This document shows positions 1 through 11,335 of a DNA stretch of 64,000 bases, in pieces; the stretch's first letter is position 1, and every line of letters begins with the position of its first letter. The position numbers and the translations under genes were made by a program. Under the pieces are notes generated by a model. It ran no database searches, was not told where the DNA came from, and saw only the letters and a program-made list of their open reading frames with translations. The stretch comes from Periplaneta americana. Its lineage: Eukaryota > Arthropoda > Insecta > Blattodea > Blattidae. Where the stretch lies: positions 9,059,001 to 9,123,000 of the forward strand of contig NC_091123.1 in the NCBI RefSeq assembly GCF_040183065.1, read 5' to 3'.

Positions 1-1454
1 TTAGTACTATTGGTCTGATGTTCTGAGCAATGTATTGTTAGAATTACTTCAGGACTGATAGTTATTGCTGTTGCCAAAACGAATGTCTTACTGTTACCAA
101 GGAAACCAGTCATCCATGCTGTTGTCATGACTGGTGGCATGTACGACAGTCTATCCAAAATTACTATTGCCCTCAACCTAAGCATTTAAAATTCTCGTGT
201 TACTTCTTTATGATTGGTCAAGTTATTCCAACGTATTATCTCCAAACCATTTGTTTCAGTTGTCATCCTCAGTGCCACTGGATCTGAAATTGTGGGGTTT
301 TAAACTCATACAAGGGCAATAGATTTAAAAACAGTGATAGGGGAATAATCGAATCCCTATCATTATATTGAACATTTATGCTGTTCGTGATAGTTATCAT
401 GAGCATGGTTGGGACTATAAGGATGTTTGGGATTTGAAATAAAAGTTTGATAGGATTTCTGTCTTCATACTCCCCATATTTAAATTTAACAAGACAGAGC
501 CTTCTCATTAACTACTTCATAATCGCTTCCTCATTCCATGAGGCCTGGTTTCGAAACAACAACGCAATTGAGAGTCGAAATGATTCACACATGAATATGA
601 AGTGAATGAATTGTTTGAAATTGTAATGAATAATAATATGCCATTACAGAGAATTGGATTCATTTGGAAATTAATATGACAGTTAAGTACTCTAGATTTA
701 GACTATGTTAAATTAACTTTCTATCATTATACTCCCCACACTTATAAATCACCCCATTTGTGTACGAATAATAATTTTTGGTTAATTTAAAATTAAGTTT
801 TATATTTCATTAAGCTTTTACACGTTAAAAAACGTTTCACTTTAATCTTTTTCAACTCCATCTGATACCGAAATCGCAGATTTCACATGTGTTTTTAACA
901 CGACCCCCATGTATACATTTTTCATTTATCAACATGTCATCGTTATTGTTGGAATTTCGTATAAAGAGCCTAGATGACATCCCAGAGGGTTGTACGGTTT
1001 CTTTCAGGAAATGCTGTGATGCATATAATCTTTTAAGTTATACAAACACAAGAGGATGAATCCGCTGACATAATAAGCATATGTTGCACATTCCATTTGA
1101 TCACTGTTGTAGTGGAAGCATAACCTGGGCCATGAATGAACAAATGAGGCTCTTTAACTAATGAATCCATTGCGAGTGGCATCGACACAATCCCCGTAAG
1201 GGGCAATGTTGTAATCTTTGTTACAATTTTTCTCGAGTGGAACACAGTAAAACATTCCATGTTAAAAAATTCCCTGTGATGTTCTCTTGACCTCGCTATA
1301 GGAGGAGGCAGTATGGCAGCACCATGGTTCAACAGCCTCTTTACCCTCGGAAAGAACCGGTACTCAATTTGATACAAGGCTGGATGCACCTGGAAGATAT
1401 GATGACGAGAGAAATCTCATCACCACCCAGTTTTAGAGGAGATAAAAATTCTTA
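1..1454. other. intergenic, no gene seen
   Basis: AT-rich sequence with only short chance ORFs, none with a recognisable domain. I see no mobile-element end or tRNA-like box that I can defend. Confidence 0.5.
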
Positions 1455-1577
1455 GCAGGTCTTCTTTCAGGAGGGAAGTAAAACTGCGAGAACTATAGCA
1501 CGTAAAAATAACAAAAGAGTCTGTCCCTAATAGAGGACACCAGGCAAAATTTGCTGGCCATATCTCTTTCACGTCAA
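1455..1577 (+). repeat. SINE body fragment, family C
   Basis: The stretch carries the order GGAAGTAAA, CACGTAAAAA, GTCTGTCCCTAATAGAGGACACC, then GGCAAAATTTGCTGGCCAT. The same order recurs near 4.73, 28.65 and 44.93 kb, always on the plus strand, which marks a dispersed family. The two later copies are preceded by tRNA-like promoter boxes, so this is probably the headless body of a tRNA-derived SINE. It is old and diverged. Confidence 0.45.
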
Positions 1578-1697
1578 ATCTTGGAAACCCACTTCGGCTT
1601 GTATCACCTTTCATTTGTAATCAGTATCATACTAGAAAATGTGATAGGATAATTATGAATCTTCTAAATACTTATGAAATGTCTGTGTCCTTCATAT

Positions 1698-2441
1698 TGT
1701 AAATTTTTATACTGAACAACAATGTAATTTTTTTATCTCAACAATAACTCTTCACTTTCTACAATTTAATTTCACTCCTGTCAACAATGGGATTTGCTCT
1801 CCGCACAGCAACACAGCGTTCGTTATTGCACTCCACAGATGACAATGACAATTTACTTGTATTATTGAGAACAATAATGAACTGTTAATCTTAACTAATA
1901 TTCACAAAGCACTATTTACAACACAGAACTGTCAGTTCTCAGTTCACAGCTCGTTTGTCTTGGCTAGTTCTTCTAGCTCAGTCGCTCGCGTTCACAGAAT
2001 CTCGAACCCCAGACCTTCAGAGACGATCCACTGAACTTCGAACTCAGGTCCCCCAACTGCGGTCCACTGCACTCGAACTCTGGGCTTCAGGCTCCACAGT
2101 TACGGACACAACTCAAGTCGCGCTCTGGTCTCAAAGCTGGCTTCACTGCTACACAAGACTAACTCGCTTACTGTCCAAATCTGCCTGTAACAACACTGGC
2201 TTACTGACTGACGTTCACTTGCGTCTTCTCTTTTATAACCAAACTATAGTTTCTGGAGAGTTCGCGAAAGATTCCACTCTCGAATAATCTGGATATTTCC
2301 ACTTCTCTGCCGTGGTCACTCTTTCCCCTTTCTCCCCACAGCACATGCCGCAGGAAGCAGATGCGCGTGCAACCTGCCCGTCATGGCCGACTTAGCCCTT
2401 CCTCCGTCGGTCGTGAGATCGAACCTCACGTGGCCGTCACA
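1698..2441 (-). mobile_element. solo LTR of an LTR retrotransposon
   Basis: Read on the minus strand, this 744-bp segment starts TGTGACGG and ends TTTACA, giving the TGT..ACA borders typical of LTRs. It is flanked on both sides by the same 4 bases, ATAT (1694-1697 and 2442-2445), an exact target-site duplication. A TATAAAA motif lies at about 2231-2237 on the minus strand, inside the LTR as expected for a U3 promoter. The segment is more GC-rich than its surroundings. No gag or pol coding sequence and no second LTR lie nearby, so this is what remains after LTR-LTR recombination. The 4-bp duplication suits a Ty3/gypsy-type element but does not prove the class. The open frame at 1955-2287 lies inside it and is not a gene. 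Confidence 0.75.
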
Positions 2442-2445
2442 ATAT

Positions 2446-4729
2446 ACTACTGCCACTTATTGGGTCTGGATTCATATGCAAATGCATAGTTTTACTGGCC
2501 AGTTGAAAGTCTTGCAAAAACATTTTTATACTTGTTTTGTCATAACAATAGTGCAATTGGAGGCTCAGCTGATTCATCTCCAATACAGTGCTGGCAACAT
2601 TGCTACCTTCTCTTCTAGTTTCTTAACGGAACATCAGTCCTGAAGTAATTTTAATCCCATTATTGATGCTTTTATGTGATACAATATGAAATAAGTTTAA
2701 TTTTATAATGTCGAACAAATTATAAGCATAAGGTGTTGCTGAGGTAAGTTGCCTGAGTGGGAAATCCATTGGAACAAGCTAAGGTGTGGGAAGTTCTAAC
2801 ACTTTCATTTGTGCCTCTCACTTTAAACTGCCACAAGAGTCCTTCAGTTTTTTGGGGAAGGGATTTATGTTTGAGTATATTAGTCAAATATTTCTCTCGC
2901 GGCCTCCTCATACATCAGGTTTGTTTAGTTTTACTTCTCTAGAATGAGATTATTTTTCATTGTTGTTAGCATCACAGACATATCAGAAAATTTTACAAAA
3001 CATATCAGTAAATTCATCTTTCTACAAATGTAAAAAGTAGAAACTATTTTCAGATTAGATGCAGTACATTACATTAGAGTCAATTTATATAACAATGCAT
3101 AAAATCCACCAGAGATGATAACATTTAGTACTTCTTGGAGGAAGTACTTTGCCTAGAAGTTTCGCATCTGTGTATTTGTGTGCGAAATTTGAAAGTTCTC
3201 TCTCGCAGAGTTCTTAGTTTTATTAAATTCTCAAATTTCTTACATTAAAAGTGTTGGAAGAGAAAGATGTGCAGAAAATAAATTTTCAGAATATCATAAT
3301 ACAAGCTTGTAGTAATCAGGGACCAAATGGTGGAGAAACATACTGTAAATCGAGAAATTCTGCATACGTAAAATTATTGTCATTGATTCTGTGTTCATTT
3401 TGAAACTTAAGACCAACAAAATGGACTGTATGGATCTCATTCAAGTAACTATTGTGTAGTATCTTTAAAACTTTCATAATCTTTTGTGACAGAAATATTT
3501 CATAATCATTCCAGTGCTATAAAGTTAGAAACACAGTTGAACTTAGTTATAGCATCATCAAAAGGACTAAAGAAATGATGTCGTAATAAGTGAGAGTTGC
3601 TATAAGAATAAATAAATAAATTTACTAAATAAAATTGAAAGAAGAAGTACATTCACAAGTGTATTTTGTGTGCTACTATAATTTAATTTTTATTTTCCTA
3701 TAACCTTAAACACTACAACATTTTTAAATACTTCACACTGCTCTTGTTTTTTATGGTTATAAAAATAAAAATACTGTACTGGATTATAGAAAATAGTGAA
3801 ATGGAGTAAAATACTGTAATGTGCAGTAATTAAATATATAGAATACTCACATGAACGTGGGTTGAACAATATGTAATCTGCTTCAGTTTTTAATCTGTTT
3901 CTGTTTTGTAAAATATTGCAGCTCTAAACCATTCTAAATTCTCCCTTAACCAAGCAAAATTCATGACACAGATCAACTTTCTTTTTACCACTCTCGATTT
4001 GTTTCATAACATTAACTTTATCTTCCACATTTAAAACGTATCTTTTCATTGGACCTTACTCCATTGTACTGTATGTAACACTTTTTTGCAAATCCTGAAG
4101 TTACAGTCTGAACTGAATATCTGGATCATGCTTTTGTTTGTAAAAAAAATCAGTGGCAAGACAGAAAAAGGGTCTGGTGAAGTTAGTGAAATATTTTCAG
4201 AAGTATTTGTGTTCTCTTTATGTGTCATGTTTATTTAAATTTTGGATTTCACTAATTATATTTTATTTAAATTCAGAAACTGCACAAAATAATTCAGTGT
4301 ATATTTATAATAACAGTTTCTCTGATGCTTTATAAATATATTTTATAAGTTCAGTAACTTTTTATGATTATTTAACTTCTTTACAATTAAATTTGTAGAA
4401 AAGAAAAGTTGCAAAGCACTGTTTTAACAGCAGGAATTGTTAAAATAAACTAACCTAATGAAATCATAGAAAAGTTCGAGATAAAAATTCACAAACCTGA
4501 TGTATGACATTTAAAACCCAAATCTGTTGTAGAAAAATCTATAGAATTTTGCATCCGTATAGATGAAAACACGTAAATCCTTTTTCTGGCTTTATTTGAA
4601 GTTACCTCATCAGAAATGCCCATTGTCGAGAGGGCATCATACTTAAAGATTAAATATTTGAAACCCTTTTAAGAGCAATACAAACCCTTACCATGGTTTT
4701 TATGTAAGTGAAATGGGCTGGTGTTAATT
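2446..4729. other. intergenic, no gene seen
   Basis: AT-rich with scattered short ORFs of no recognisable character. No tRNA-like box, terminal inverted repeat or reverse-transcriptase motif was found. Confidence 0.45.
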
Positions 4730-4809
4730 TTCTAGATTTACAATGTGCAAAATAACACTGTCCCTGAATGAGAGGACTCCGGGAAAAATTTACGAATTGT
4801 TTCTAGCTC
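4730..4809 (+). repeat. weak SINE body fragment, family C
   Basis: Contains CACTGTCCCTGAATGAGAGG followed by ACTCCGGGAAAAATTT, matching the core of the family-C repeat at 1.5, 28.7 and 44.9 kb. Only about 80 bases are still recognisable. Confidence 0.35.
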
Positions 4810-6523
4810 ATCTAAAAATTCATTTATCATCAAGATATTAAATTCTATCTCAAAGATGCCTGTAACAGAAGACATGGCAGTGTAACAGGCTTTGGCCTTC
4901 AAGTAATCATCTTCTAGTGGATCTTTGTGTCAGCTGAACAAAAAATCAAACAATTTTGAATGGATGATATTAAAAAACAAAAAGTACACATACATGTAAT
5001 TACATAAATTGAGCTAAACATGTACGTATCACATTCATATTGTATTTTAAACTCACTTTTCTTTGTAGAATTGAACTTATGTTATAAAGATGTTTCATAT
5101 GGAAACTATATAGAACCACTCATTATTTTTTAATTGGATTGAAAATAGCTTCCAGTCCACAGCTCTGAAAATTGCAAATTTGATTTACAGTGGACATAGT
5201 GTAATCAGCTTATAGCTGGACACATGTATCCTATCATCTGTCCACAATATGCGGAACCCGAATCACGCAAGTGAAGTGAGTAGGCATTAGATACACACAC
5301 ATATTAAGAAGTAAGAAGTAAGTGAGAAAGTAGATGCGTTTTTCTCTTTCAGTTCTAGTATTTGTGGATTTTTTGTTATCTAGCGGATACCTGTTCACTA
5401 GTGGATTGAAATATGCTTTCAAACTCAGTTCAGAGCAATGTCTCTCCAAAATTCATTGCTCTGAACTTGGCTATAACCATGGCTCTGGGAGATTACTGCT
5501 ACATCCATGCATGATGAAAGAAACTCCTTGAAATATTAAAACTAACACGACAGATATCAAAAACTTATAAAATGAGTTCAGTTACATGAAGGAAAGTGAG
5601 AGTTCAAAACATAGAATTAACTTTTTCTTGTAATTTGAGAAACCAAGAAGCAGAAATGTCTTTTAATATCTGATGAGAGTCAGTAATGTAAGAATATTTT
5701 AATTTTCTTAGGGACGGAAATCTCATGAATGTCATCCTCCTTAAATTTGATGCACAAATTAATTGTAGGTACGAGTCAGTGATATCACAATGAAGCCACC
5801 GAGTCACAAGAGAAAAGCACCGACAAGTCTGTGAAAGAGTTGTGCAAAATGAACGTGGTTGTCGATTATACAGTGGAACCTCAGTTACACGATTTTTAAT
5901 ATTCTGAAACTACAAAATTTCCAAAACGTATGTAAGATTACTTACCATGCCACCTATAAAAAGCTCTAAAAATCAAACTTGGACATAAACACATCTGAAC
6001 ATGTTAATTTGACAGTAATAATTTCATTGTACTGGAATTTGAAATTAGTGGCCATGAACTTGAGAATATTCCATGAATATAACTCTTGGAAATGTTCTGT
6101 CCTCGCCAAAAATGACAAACCTAAGCAGGTCAATTAATGTCTCGCATACTATCTTTTTTTTTTTTAAATATGGGGAAGGGTCCTGAAGGCTTGAACCTCA
6201 GCCTGATCATTCCTTTTAGTAGGAATGGTCGTTGAAGTATGAGTATCGGTAGTCGTTTTGATTATCGTTGTCAATTCATTTCACAATATGATGATCGAAT
6301 TATTGTCCCATATTCATACACAACATTAAATCTAGCCATATACAAACATGTTTATTTTAGGTTATAACTTTGAACAAAATTATGTATTGTATGTGCCAAA
6401 ACAAACAGTGCTGAAATTCTCGCTCTAATACTGTGCATGTATGTATCGTATCCATGGTGAAGTTTGTTTATCTGAACTCATTGTTATATTGTTGATATGT
6501 AATATATTAAGATTTTTGTTAAA
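4810..6523. other. intergenic, no gene seen
   Basis: AT-rich. It holds a CAGTGGAACCTCAG motif at about 5874, which resembles a pogo/Tigger-type terminal repeat, and a T-run near 6156. Nothing is confidently coding. Confidence 0.4.
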
Positions 6524-6712
6524 ATGGTTCTCACAACAGAGGAGAAGATGTTTATTTTCTAGCATTATTTCCAGTCATACGGAGTGGGGCGTCAGAATGA
6601 GCCGAGCTTGCACCACTTTAAAGAGCAGTACCAGAAGCGATGCGGCACCAAATAACACAACAGTGTTAGCTGTCGTCGAGAAGTTCTGTCGTATGGGATC
6701 AGTTTTATGTTG
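6524..6712 (+). pseudogene. DUF4817-like transposon gene fragment, broken
   Basis: From the ATG at 6524 the frame reads MVLTTEEKMF, then a TAG stop at 6560, then HYFQSYGVGRQNEPSLHHF. After a frameshift near 6640 it continues APNNTTVLAVVEKFCRMGSV. The order TTEEK, HYF.SYG, VVEKF, R.GSVL is the pattern of the N-terminal DUF4817 helix-turn-helix region found in insect transposon-encoded proteins linked to Tc1/mariner-like DDE transposases. No DDE catalytic region follows. The stop and frameshift show it is dead. The family name comes from motif recognition only. Confidence 0.6.
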
Positions 6713-6756
6713 CCTTAGATGTTATAATGACTTATTGATTTTCAAAGTATGTTTGT

Positions 6757-6820
6757 AATTTCTGTATGACCAGAAATAATGCTCCACAGTAAACACCTTC
6801 TCCTCTGTTGTGAGAACCAT
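6757..6820 (-). pseudogene. inverted partial copy of the DUF4817-like fragment
   Basis: On the minus strand, an ATG at 6818-6820 opens MVLTTEEKVFTVEHYF, the same beginning as the plus-strand fragment at 6524 but without its stop codon. The match covers about 60 bases and then breaks off. The two copies face each other, their ATG ends forming a long inverted repeat (about 6522-6553 against 6790-6822). It may be a second truncated insertion or an inversion product. Confidence 0.6.
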
Positions 6821-8052
6821 AATTGCAGAAATCAACACAACACTGAATTCACAATAGGTCAAACTATTGTGTACAATAAATAAATACTTCGTTGCTAGGG
6901 AAACTTGAACAGCAGATGAGCTGTAATTTCAGTTCTGTTTGTTTTGCGCATACTGTATTACAAGATATATCCCCTAACACTATTACGTTGATTTAATTTA
7001 TTATTAAATCCACTATACTTCTTACAGGACTTCCTCAGAAGAACGTAATAAATTCAGTAAAATTAAATAAACATTGAATTGCAAGTATCACTGGGACGCC
7101 ATGTTTGTTCTTAGGCATTGAAAATATCAGCTCATACACTCTTAGTTGCTATGTTACAAGGACAGTGAGCTTTTTTTTTTACTTTATTATGCTTTCCAGC
7201 TTATGTTTAAATGAACAGTAATTCTGAGAATAAAGCCCAGAGAGAGACTCCTATTCTGTATCCTACATAAATGGCAATGTAGGCATCGTAATGAGCTTCC
7301 AGAATGCAAGCAATAAATCTAACTGCAATAAACATTGTTATAAACATTATTGAAAACTGCCACTGTTACCAGTAGATGTAGCCATTCTACTTGCAATAAT
7401 TCGAAAGATAGGTGCATGTGTTGACATGTTACCCTCGAATGGGATGAAGTGATACATTTTCGAATTTAAATTAGCCTACTTGCATCTTTCCTATGGTTCA
7501 TGCAACAAAAACGTGCATCTTGTATTCCAGTTTCTTCGTACATACTGACATTTCGTGAATGGGTAGCTGTTTTTTATTTATTGGAAAAAAAAATTGTATC
7601 ATTCTACCCCTGGTTTGAGGTGAAGTGATAAAGCAATTTTTCATTCAATATAATTTTTTAATGAAGATGTGGAGTAATACACAATATAAGTTTCTTCATA
7701 AATTTTCTTGGAATTTTGTGATAATTTAGTTTCCCAGCGTGCAAAATTTGATTAGAAAAAAAGAAATACGCATATCCCACAATTTGTTGAAGTATTTTAG
7801 AACGTGAATTTAATTATTGATGAAAAATGCACACCAAGTAAAATTATTACAGACTTTTCAGCTCAAAATGAACTTCAATACATAAACCATAAACATAAAA
7901 TACTGCTCAAAATGAGGCACATACTATTAGCACGAACTGTAAGACAAAATTCAAGGCATATGACACTTAAAAAGTACAAAAATAAAGAAACTAATTGAAG
8001 TGGTGAGATCAAAAACCATTCAAGTCCACTTTTGGCCATTCATTTTTTTTAC
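6821..8052. other. intergenic, no gene seen
   Basis: AT-rich, with chance ORFs only. No element boundaries were recognised. Confidence 0.45.
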
Positions 8053-8212
8053 GGTTGTCAGCCCACTTTGAGGTCTGTGGAAATAGAGGGAAAAATTGGA
8101 TCAGTGTCTGGTAGAATTCCCGGGTAGCTTAGTTGGTAGAGCATTGGTATGTTTAACCAAAGGTCCCGGGTTCGATGCCCGGCCCCAGAACAATTTTTCC
8201 CTTGAAATTATT
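8053..8212 (+). repeat. dispersed repeat with tRNA-like core (family D), copy 1
   Basis: A block shared with 13537-13694. Both have a leader with GTCA(G/A)CCCACTT and GTGGA(A/T)AT, then a tRNA-like core at about 8116-8191, then CAATTTTTCCCTTGAAATTA. The core has an A box (TAGCTTAGTTGGTAGAGCA), an anticodon-like arm TTGGT-ATGTTTA-ACCAA with GTT in the anticodon position, and a T arm CCGGG-TTCGATG-CCCGG holding a perfect B box. Conserved DNA on both sides and a second copy argue for a SINE or SINE-like repeat rather than a working tRNA gene. The tRNA-like part sits near the 3' side, unusual for a standard SINE. Confidence 0.6.
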
Positions 8213-8334
8213 CAGTAACAGGAAATGTTTAATATGAAACAGAAAGTACAACAGTGGGCGCAATCGCATACTGGTACTGAGAATCGGTGACGCGACACTG
8301 TGACCAATCAGGCCTTACTTGAGTCACGTGTTGT
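8213..8334. other. short intergenic stretch
   Basis: No feature recognised between the family-D repeat and the open frame that follows. Confidence 0.4.
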
Positions 8335-8706
8335 TTACAGTAGAATTATTCTAACAGCAAAAAGATCATAGTCCTCTGGTTGTCTTTGTAGAGTCGTTGA
8401 TTCTGCTTCACACTCACTGTCAGTGTTTGATGAAGCACCTTCCTGTGGTCTTACAACAACTGGGTCATCATCACATGATCCGTCATCTTTAATACTTTTG
8501 GCACTAAAGTTTTCACCTGATGAAACATTGATTCTTCGACCTCTTTTTCGTTTGACTGCTGATAGATTGTTGTTGGTCCAATGCCTAGATACTTGACAAT
8601 ATTCGCCATCTTGCACTCCAGTATTTTTGACAATGTCATCTTCTTGTAGCAGTGCTGATGATACACAGGAAATTCCTGTTCTTTGCAGGTGCTTGCAAAA
8701 AATCAT
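8335..8706 (-). CDS. unidentified 123-codon open frame
   Basis: An uninterrupted frame whose middle is basic (KRKRGRR) and whose second half is acidic and serine-rich (KDDGSCDDDP, TDSECEAES). I do not recognise a family. The skewed composition looks more like a real low-complexity nuclear-protein tail, or a decayed transposon or retrocopy remnant, than random AT-rich sequence. No splice partner, poly(A) tail or homologous neighbour could be identified. It could equally be chance. Confidence 0.2.
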   Translation of the reverse strand: MIFCKHLQRTGISCVSSALLQEDDIVKNTGVQDGEYCQVSRHWTNNNLSAVKRKRGRRINVSSGENFSAKSIKDDGSCDDDPVVVRPQEGASSNTDSECEAESTTLQRQPEDYDLFAVRIILL

Positions 8707-9973
8707 GATCTTTTATCAACTTGAATATCGCAACATCAGATTTACGTTGCCCTTGGGGGAATTATCTCGAGGTTAATCAATAAAATTTCCCAGGGTTTAT
8801 CTCTTGCTTCGTCTGAATTTTGTTTGTTTTTGGGAGATCTGCATTTACTTTTGATTAGTTGTTTTACAGAATAAAATGGAAGTCCTTTATTACTTGGTTG
8901 TTTTAATTAGGTAATAGGTCATTTTCTACAATCCTGAATTTTAGCCCCTTTTGTAGACTGTTATGAAATAATAGCTTGAATCTCATAATATAAGTGTTTT
9001 GGAATTTATTTAATCTATATAAGAGGTTCTTTCGTATTTCTCATAGCAAAAATTCTTCACATACTTTCAAGATTACTTCTACAGGAATAAGCAGCCTGTT
9101 TACACCTGATTTTAATTTGACTTTTTAGATTGAAGACCACTAATTTAAGACAAGGATATCGGAATTACATACAATTGTAGGATAGTTTCGTTGAGTAACG
9201 TACAAATTACAGTACAATTCGATACTCTGCTGAGGTTCCACTGTGTTTATTTCAGCCTTCATATGTTGCTTCTGAAAGTGAGGGCAAAGATAAATTTTTT
9301 TGCCAAGAATAAAATTGTATCAAGGTTGGTTAGCCTCTTTACTTAAGCTAATTTGTGCCTTACATGTAGGCAAATGTTGACCATTTTCATATCCTTATCG
9401 TTACTGTATTGCGAACTTGTTATATCTGTGGCTTTCATAGTGATTCTTGTAGATTTTGGGTACCTGAACCGTGTTATGAGTAGAAATGTGTGCCATGTTT
9501 GTTTCAGAGGTTCTTGTGGGTTCTGTCTTCAAAGAAGGACCCGCTTCTTTTATCTGTATTTCGTTTAATGTGGAACCAGTAATATTTTACGAAATGGAGA
9601 CATCTCTGTCCACAACATGGTTCAACTACTCTAACTCTGTTGAATATATATTTATTCCTCACCTTTCTTTGTGTGCGATATTCACAGTTTGTTCAGATTT
9701 TAAAAACTGAATCGTCTGAAGATCACTGGATTGTATAAATGAGTGTTTGCTAACAGAATATTTACCTTTGCTGCTTTCTGTATATCCATCTTTAGCAGCA
9801 CAGTGTTATACGCCTTCCATTTGTTACATTTTTGCAATATTTGCAAACTTACTTTACAGTGCCTCTGTTAAAATGAAGAGCACAACTAGATGATTCAGTC
9901 AGAGTGAGCTAACACACAACCAACAACAGAAACATAATACCTACCAGTATCCAAAACTTAAGTAAAACAGTTC
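8707..9973. other. intergenic, no gene seen
   Basis: Contains CTGAGGTTCCACTG at 9229-9242, the reverse complement of the motif at about 5874. Otherwise AT-rich with no recognisable coding or mobile-element signal. Confidence 0.4.
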
Positions 9974-10235
9974 TTGTTACCATAGAAACTATTAAAGCAG
10001 TTCAGATTATGTATTGGTTGCCATACAAACTGTTAAAAAGCAGTTTAGATTATTTATTGGTTGCTATAGAAGCTATTAAAGCTGTTCAGATTACTTATTA
10101 GTTACCATAGAAACTGTTAAAGCAGTTCAGATTATTGAAACTATATTAAATCAGTTCAGATTATTTATTGGTTGCCATAGAAACTATTGAAACAGTTCAA
10201 ATTATTTATTGGCTACCATACAAACTGTTGAAGTA
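9974..10235 (+). repeat. minisatellite, unit about 40-50 bp
   Basis: About six imperfect head-to-tail units built on the phrases TTGGTTGCCATAGAAACT, ATTAAAGCAGTTCAGATTA and TTTATTGG. Units differ by substitutions and small gaps, and one unit is shortened. It ends just before GAAGTATCACGTGAC. No coding meaning is evident. Confidence 0.7.
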
Positions 10236-10975
10236 TCACGTGACTTATGAAGGGACATGTTTTAATTGTCCTGGAAAGTTAAGTTGCCTGTGTAGGTTAG
10301 CTCACACTCTGAATCTTTATTATACATCAGCACCAATTGTGTATATATACATAAATACATACATGCTTGCTTCTCCTATCTTTCTCTATGCAAAGTTTGA
10401 GAGATTTTGAACAAAGTGACCTTAATTAACATCAAAAGCATCAAAGCCTTTTCATAATGCCTGTACGAACACCGATACTCACAGTAATGTAGATTAGTGA
10501 ACAAAATATTGGTGCTACAATCAGAATGTGAAAGAACAAGATTTTTGAAACAAAAAAAGTTATTTATTTTTCACTCATTAAGTTAACAAGATGAGTTCAT
10601 CATTGAAGCCACCGAGTGAGTGATAACACAGAAGAAGCACAAGTGCCAACTTGATAACAACAAACATCTGATTTTGTATCTTACTCAGTGTATTGCAACG
10701 AGAGCATGAAGTGTACTACTGCCATGAATTGAAAATGCCTTCATGGCAATGCAAGGCTTTTGATGACGTTTTTCTGTACAATATAAATAAACTCAGTGTG
10801 TGATTTCTTGGGAGGAGGGAACAGCAGAATCCTCCTACTGCCACAGACATCCCTTTTCCTTTTTATCTGAGGGAAGAAGCAATGTTTTTCTTATTAAAGT
10901 TGTCCCTATTACAGGGTAGTGAGAAGTTGAAGCTCTCACTTTTGCATTAGTAGCAGTAGGGATGCAGTCTTACGT
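10236..10975. other. intergenic, no gene seen
   Basis: No coding region or element end identified. The last 100 bases may belong to the SINE cluster that follows. Confidence 0.4.
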
Positions 10976-11152
10976 GTTTGCCTCGCCTTTATCCCCAGAG
11001 AAAACTCCCTAGTACTTATTTCTATTAGACGCTGGGTCAACCTAAGGACCACAGTGCAGTTGGAAGGATTGGGTCAATTGGAAAAATCCTTGACTATCGG
11101 GGATCGAACTTACGACTTTCGTCTGTATAGCATAGTGTCTTAACCACTATTT
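10976..11152 (-). mobile_element. tRNA-derived SINE (family E), minus orientation
   Basis: On the minus strand a tRNA-like head (about 11152-11089) contains GTTAAGACACTAT and the B-box-like AGTTCGATCCCC. The body follows, with TTTTTCCAATTGACCCAATC, CTTCCAACTGCACTGTGG and GACCCAGCGTCTAATAG, and a tail with AGTACTAGGGAGTTTTCTCT. The same pieces recur inverted immediately to the right, which defines the family inside the window. Confidence 0.6.
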
Positions 11153-11156
11153 GTGT

Positions 11157-11335
11157 TTGGCTGACCCAGCTTCTAACAGAAAAAAGTACTAGGGAGTTTT
11201 CTCTGCGGATAAAGGCGAGGCAAACAGCTATACAGACGAAAATCGCGAGTTCGATTCCCAGCAGTCATGGGTTTTTCCAATTGACCTAATCCTTCCAACT
11301 GCACTATGGTTGACCCAGCTTCTAACAGAAAGGCT
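11157..11335 (+). mobile_element. SINE family E, two joined partial copies, plus orientation
   Basis: First comes a body-and-tail piece (11157-11228: GACCCAGCTTCTAACAG, AGTACTAGGGAGTTTTCTCT, GGATAAAGGCGAGG). A head-and-body piece is joined directly to it (11226-11335: CTATACAGACGAAAATCGCG, AGTTCGATTCCC, TTTTTCCAATTGACCTAATC, CTTCCAACTGCACTATGG). The tail of one unit therefore leads straight into the head of another, as in a tandem dimer. Together with the minus copy they form a large imperfect inverted repeat. Confidence 0.55.

Noticed and set aside
1955-2287. 110-codon ORF
   Set aside because: It lies wholly inside the solo LTR and shows no domain.
8116-8191. Functional tRNA-Asn gene
   Set aside because: Acceptor stem pairs poorly and the conserved DNA extends beyond the tRNA-like part in two copies, so a dispersed repeat is more likely.
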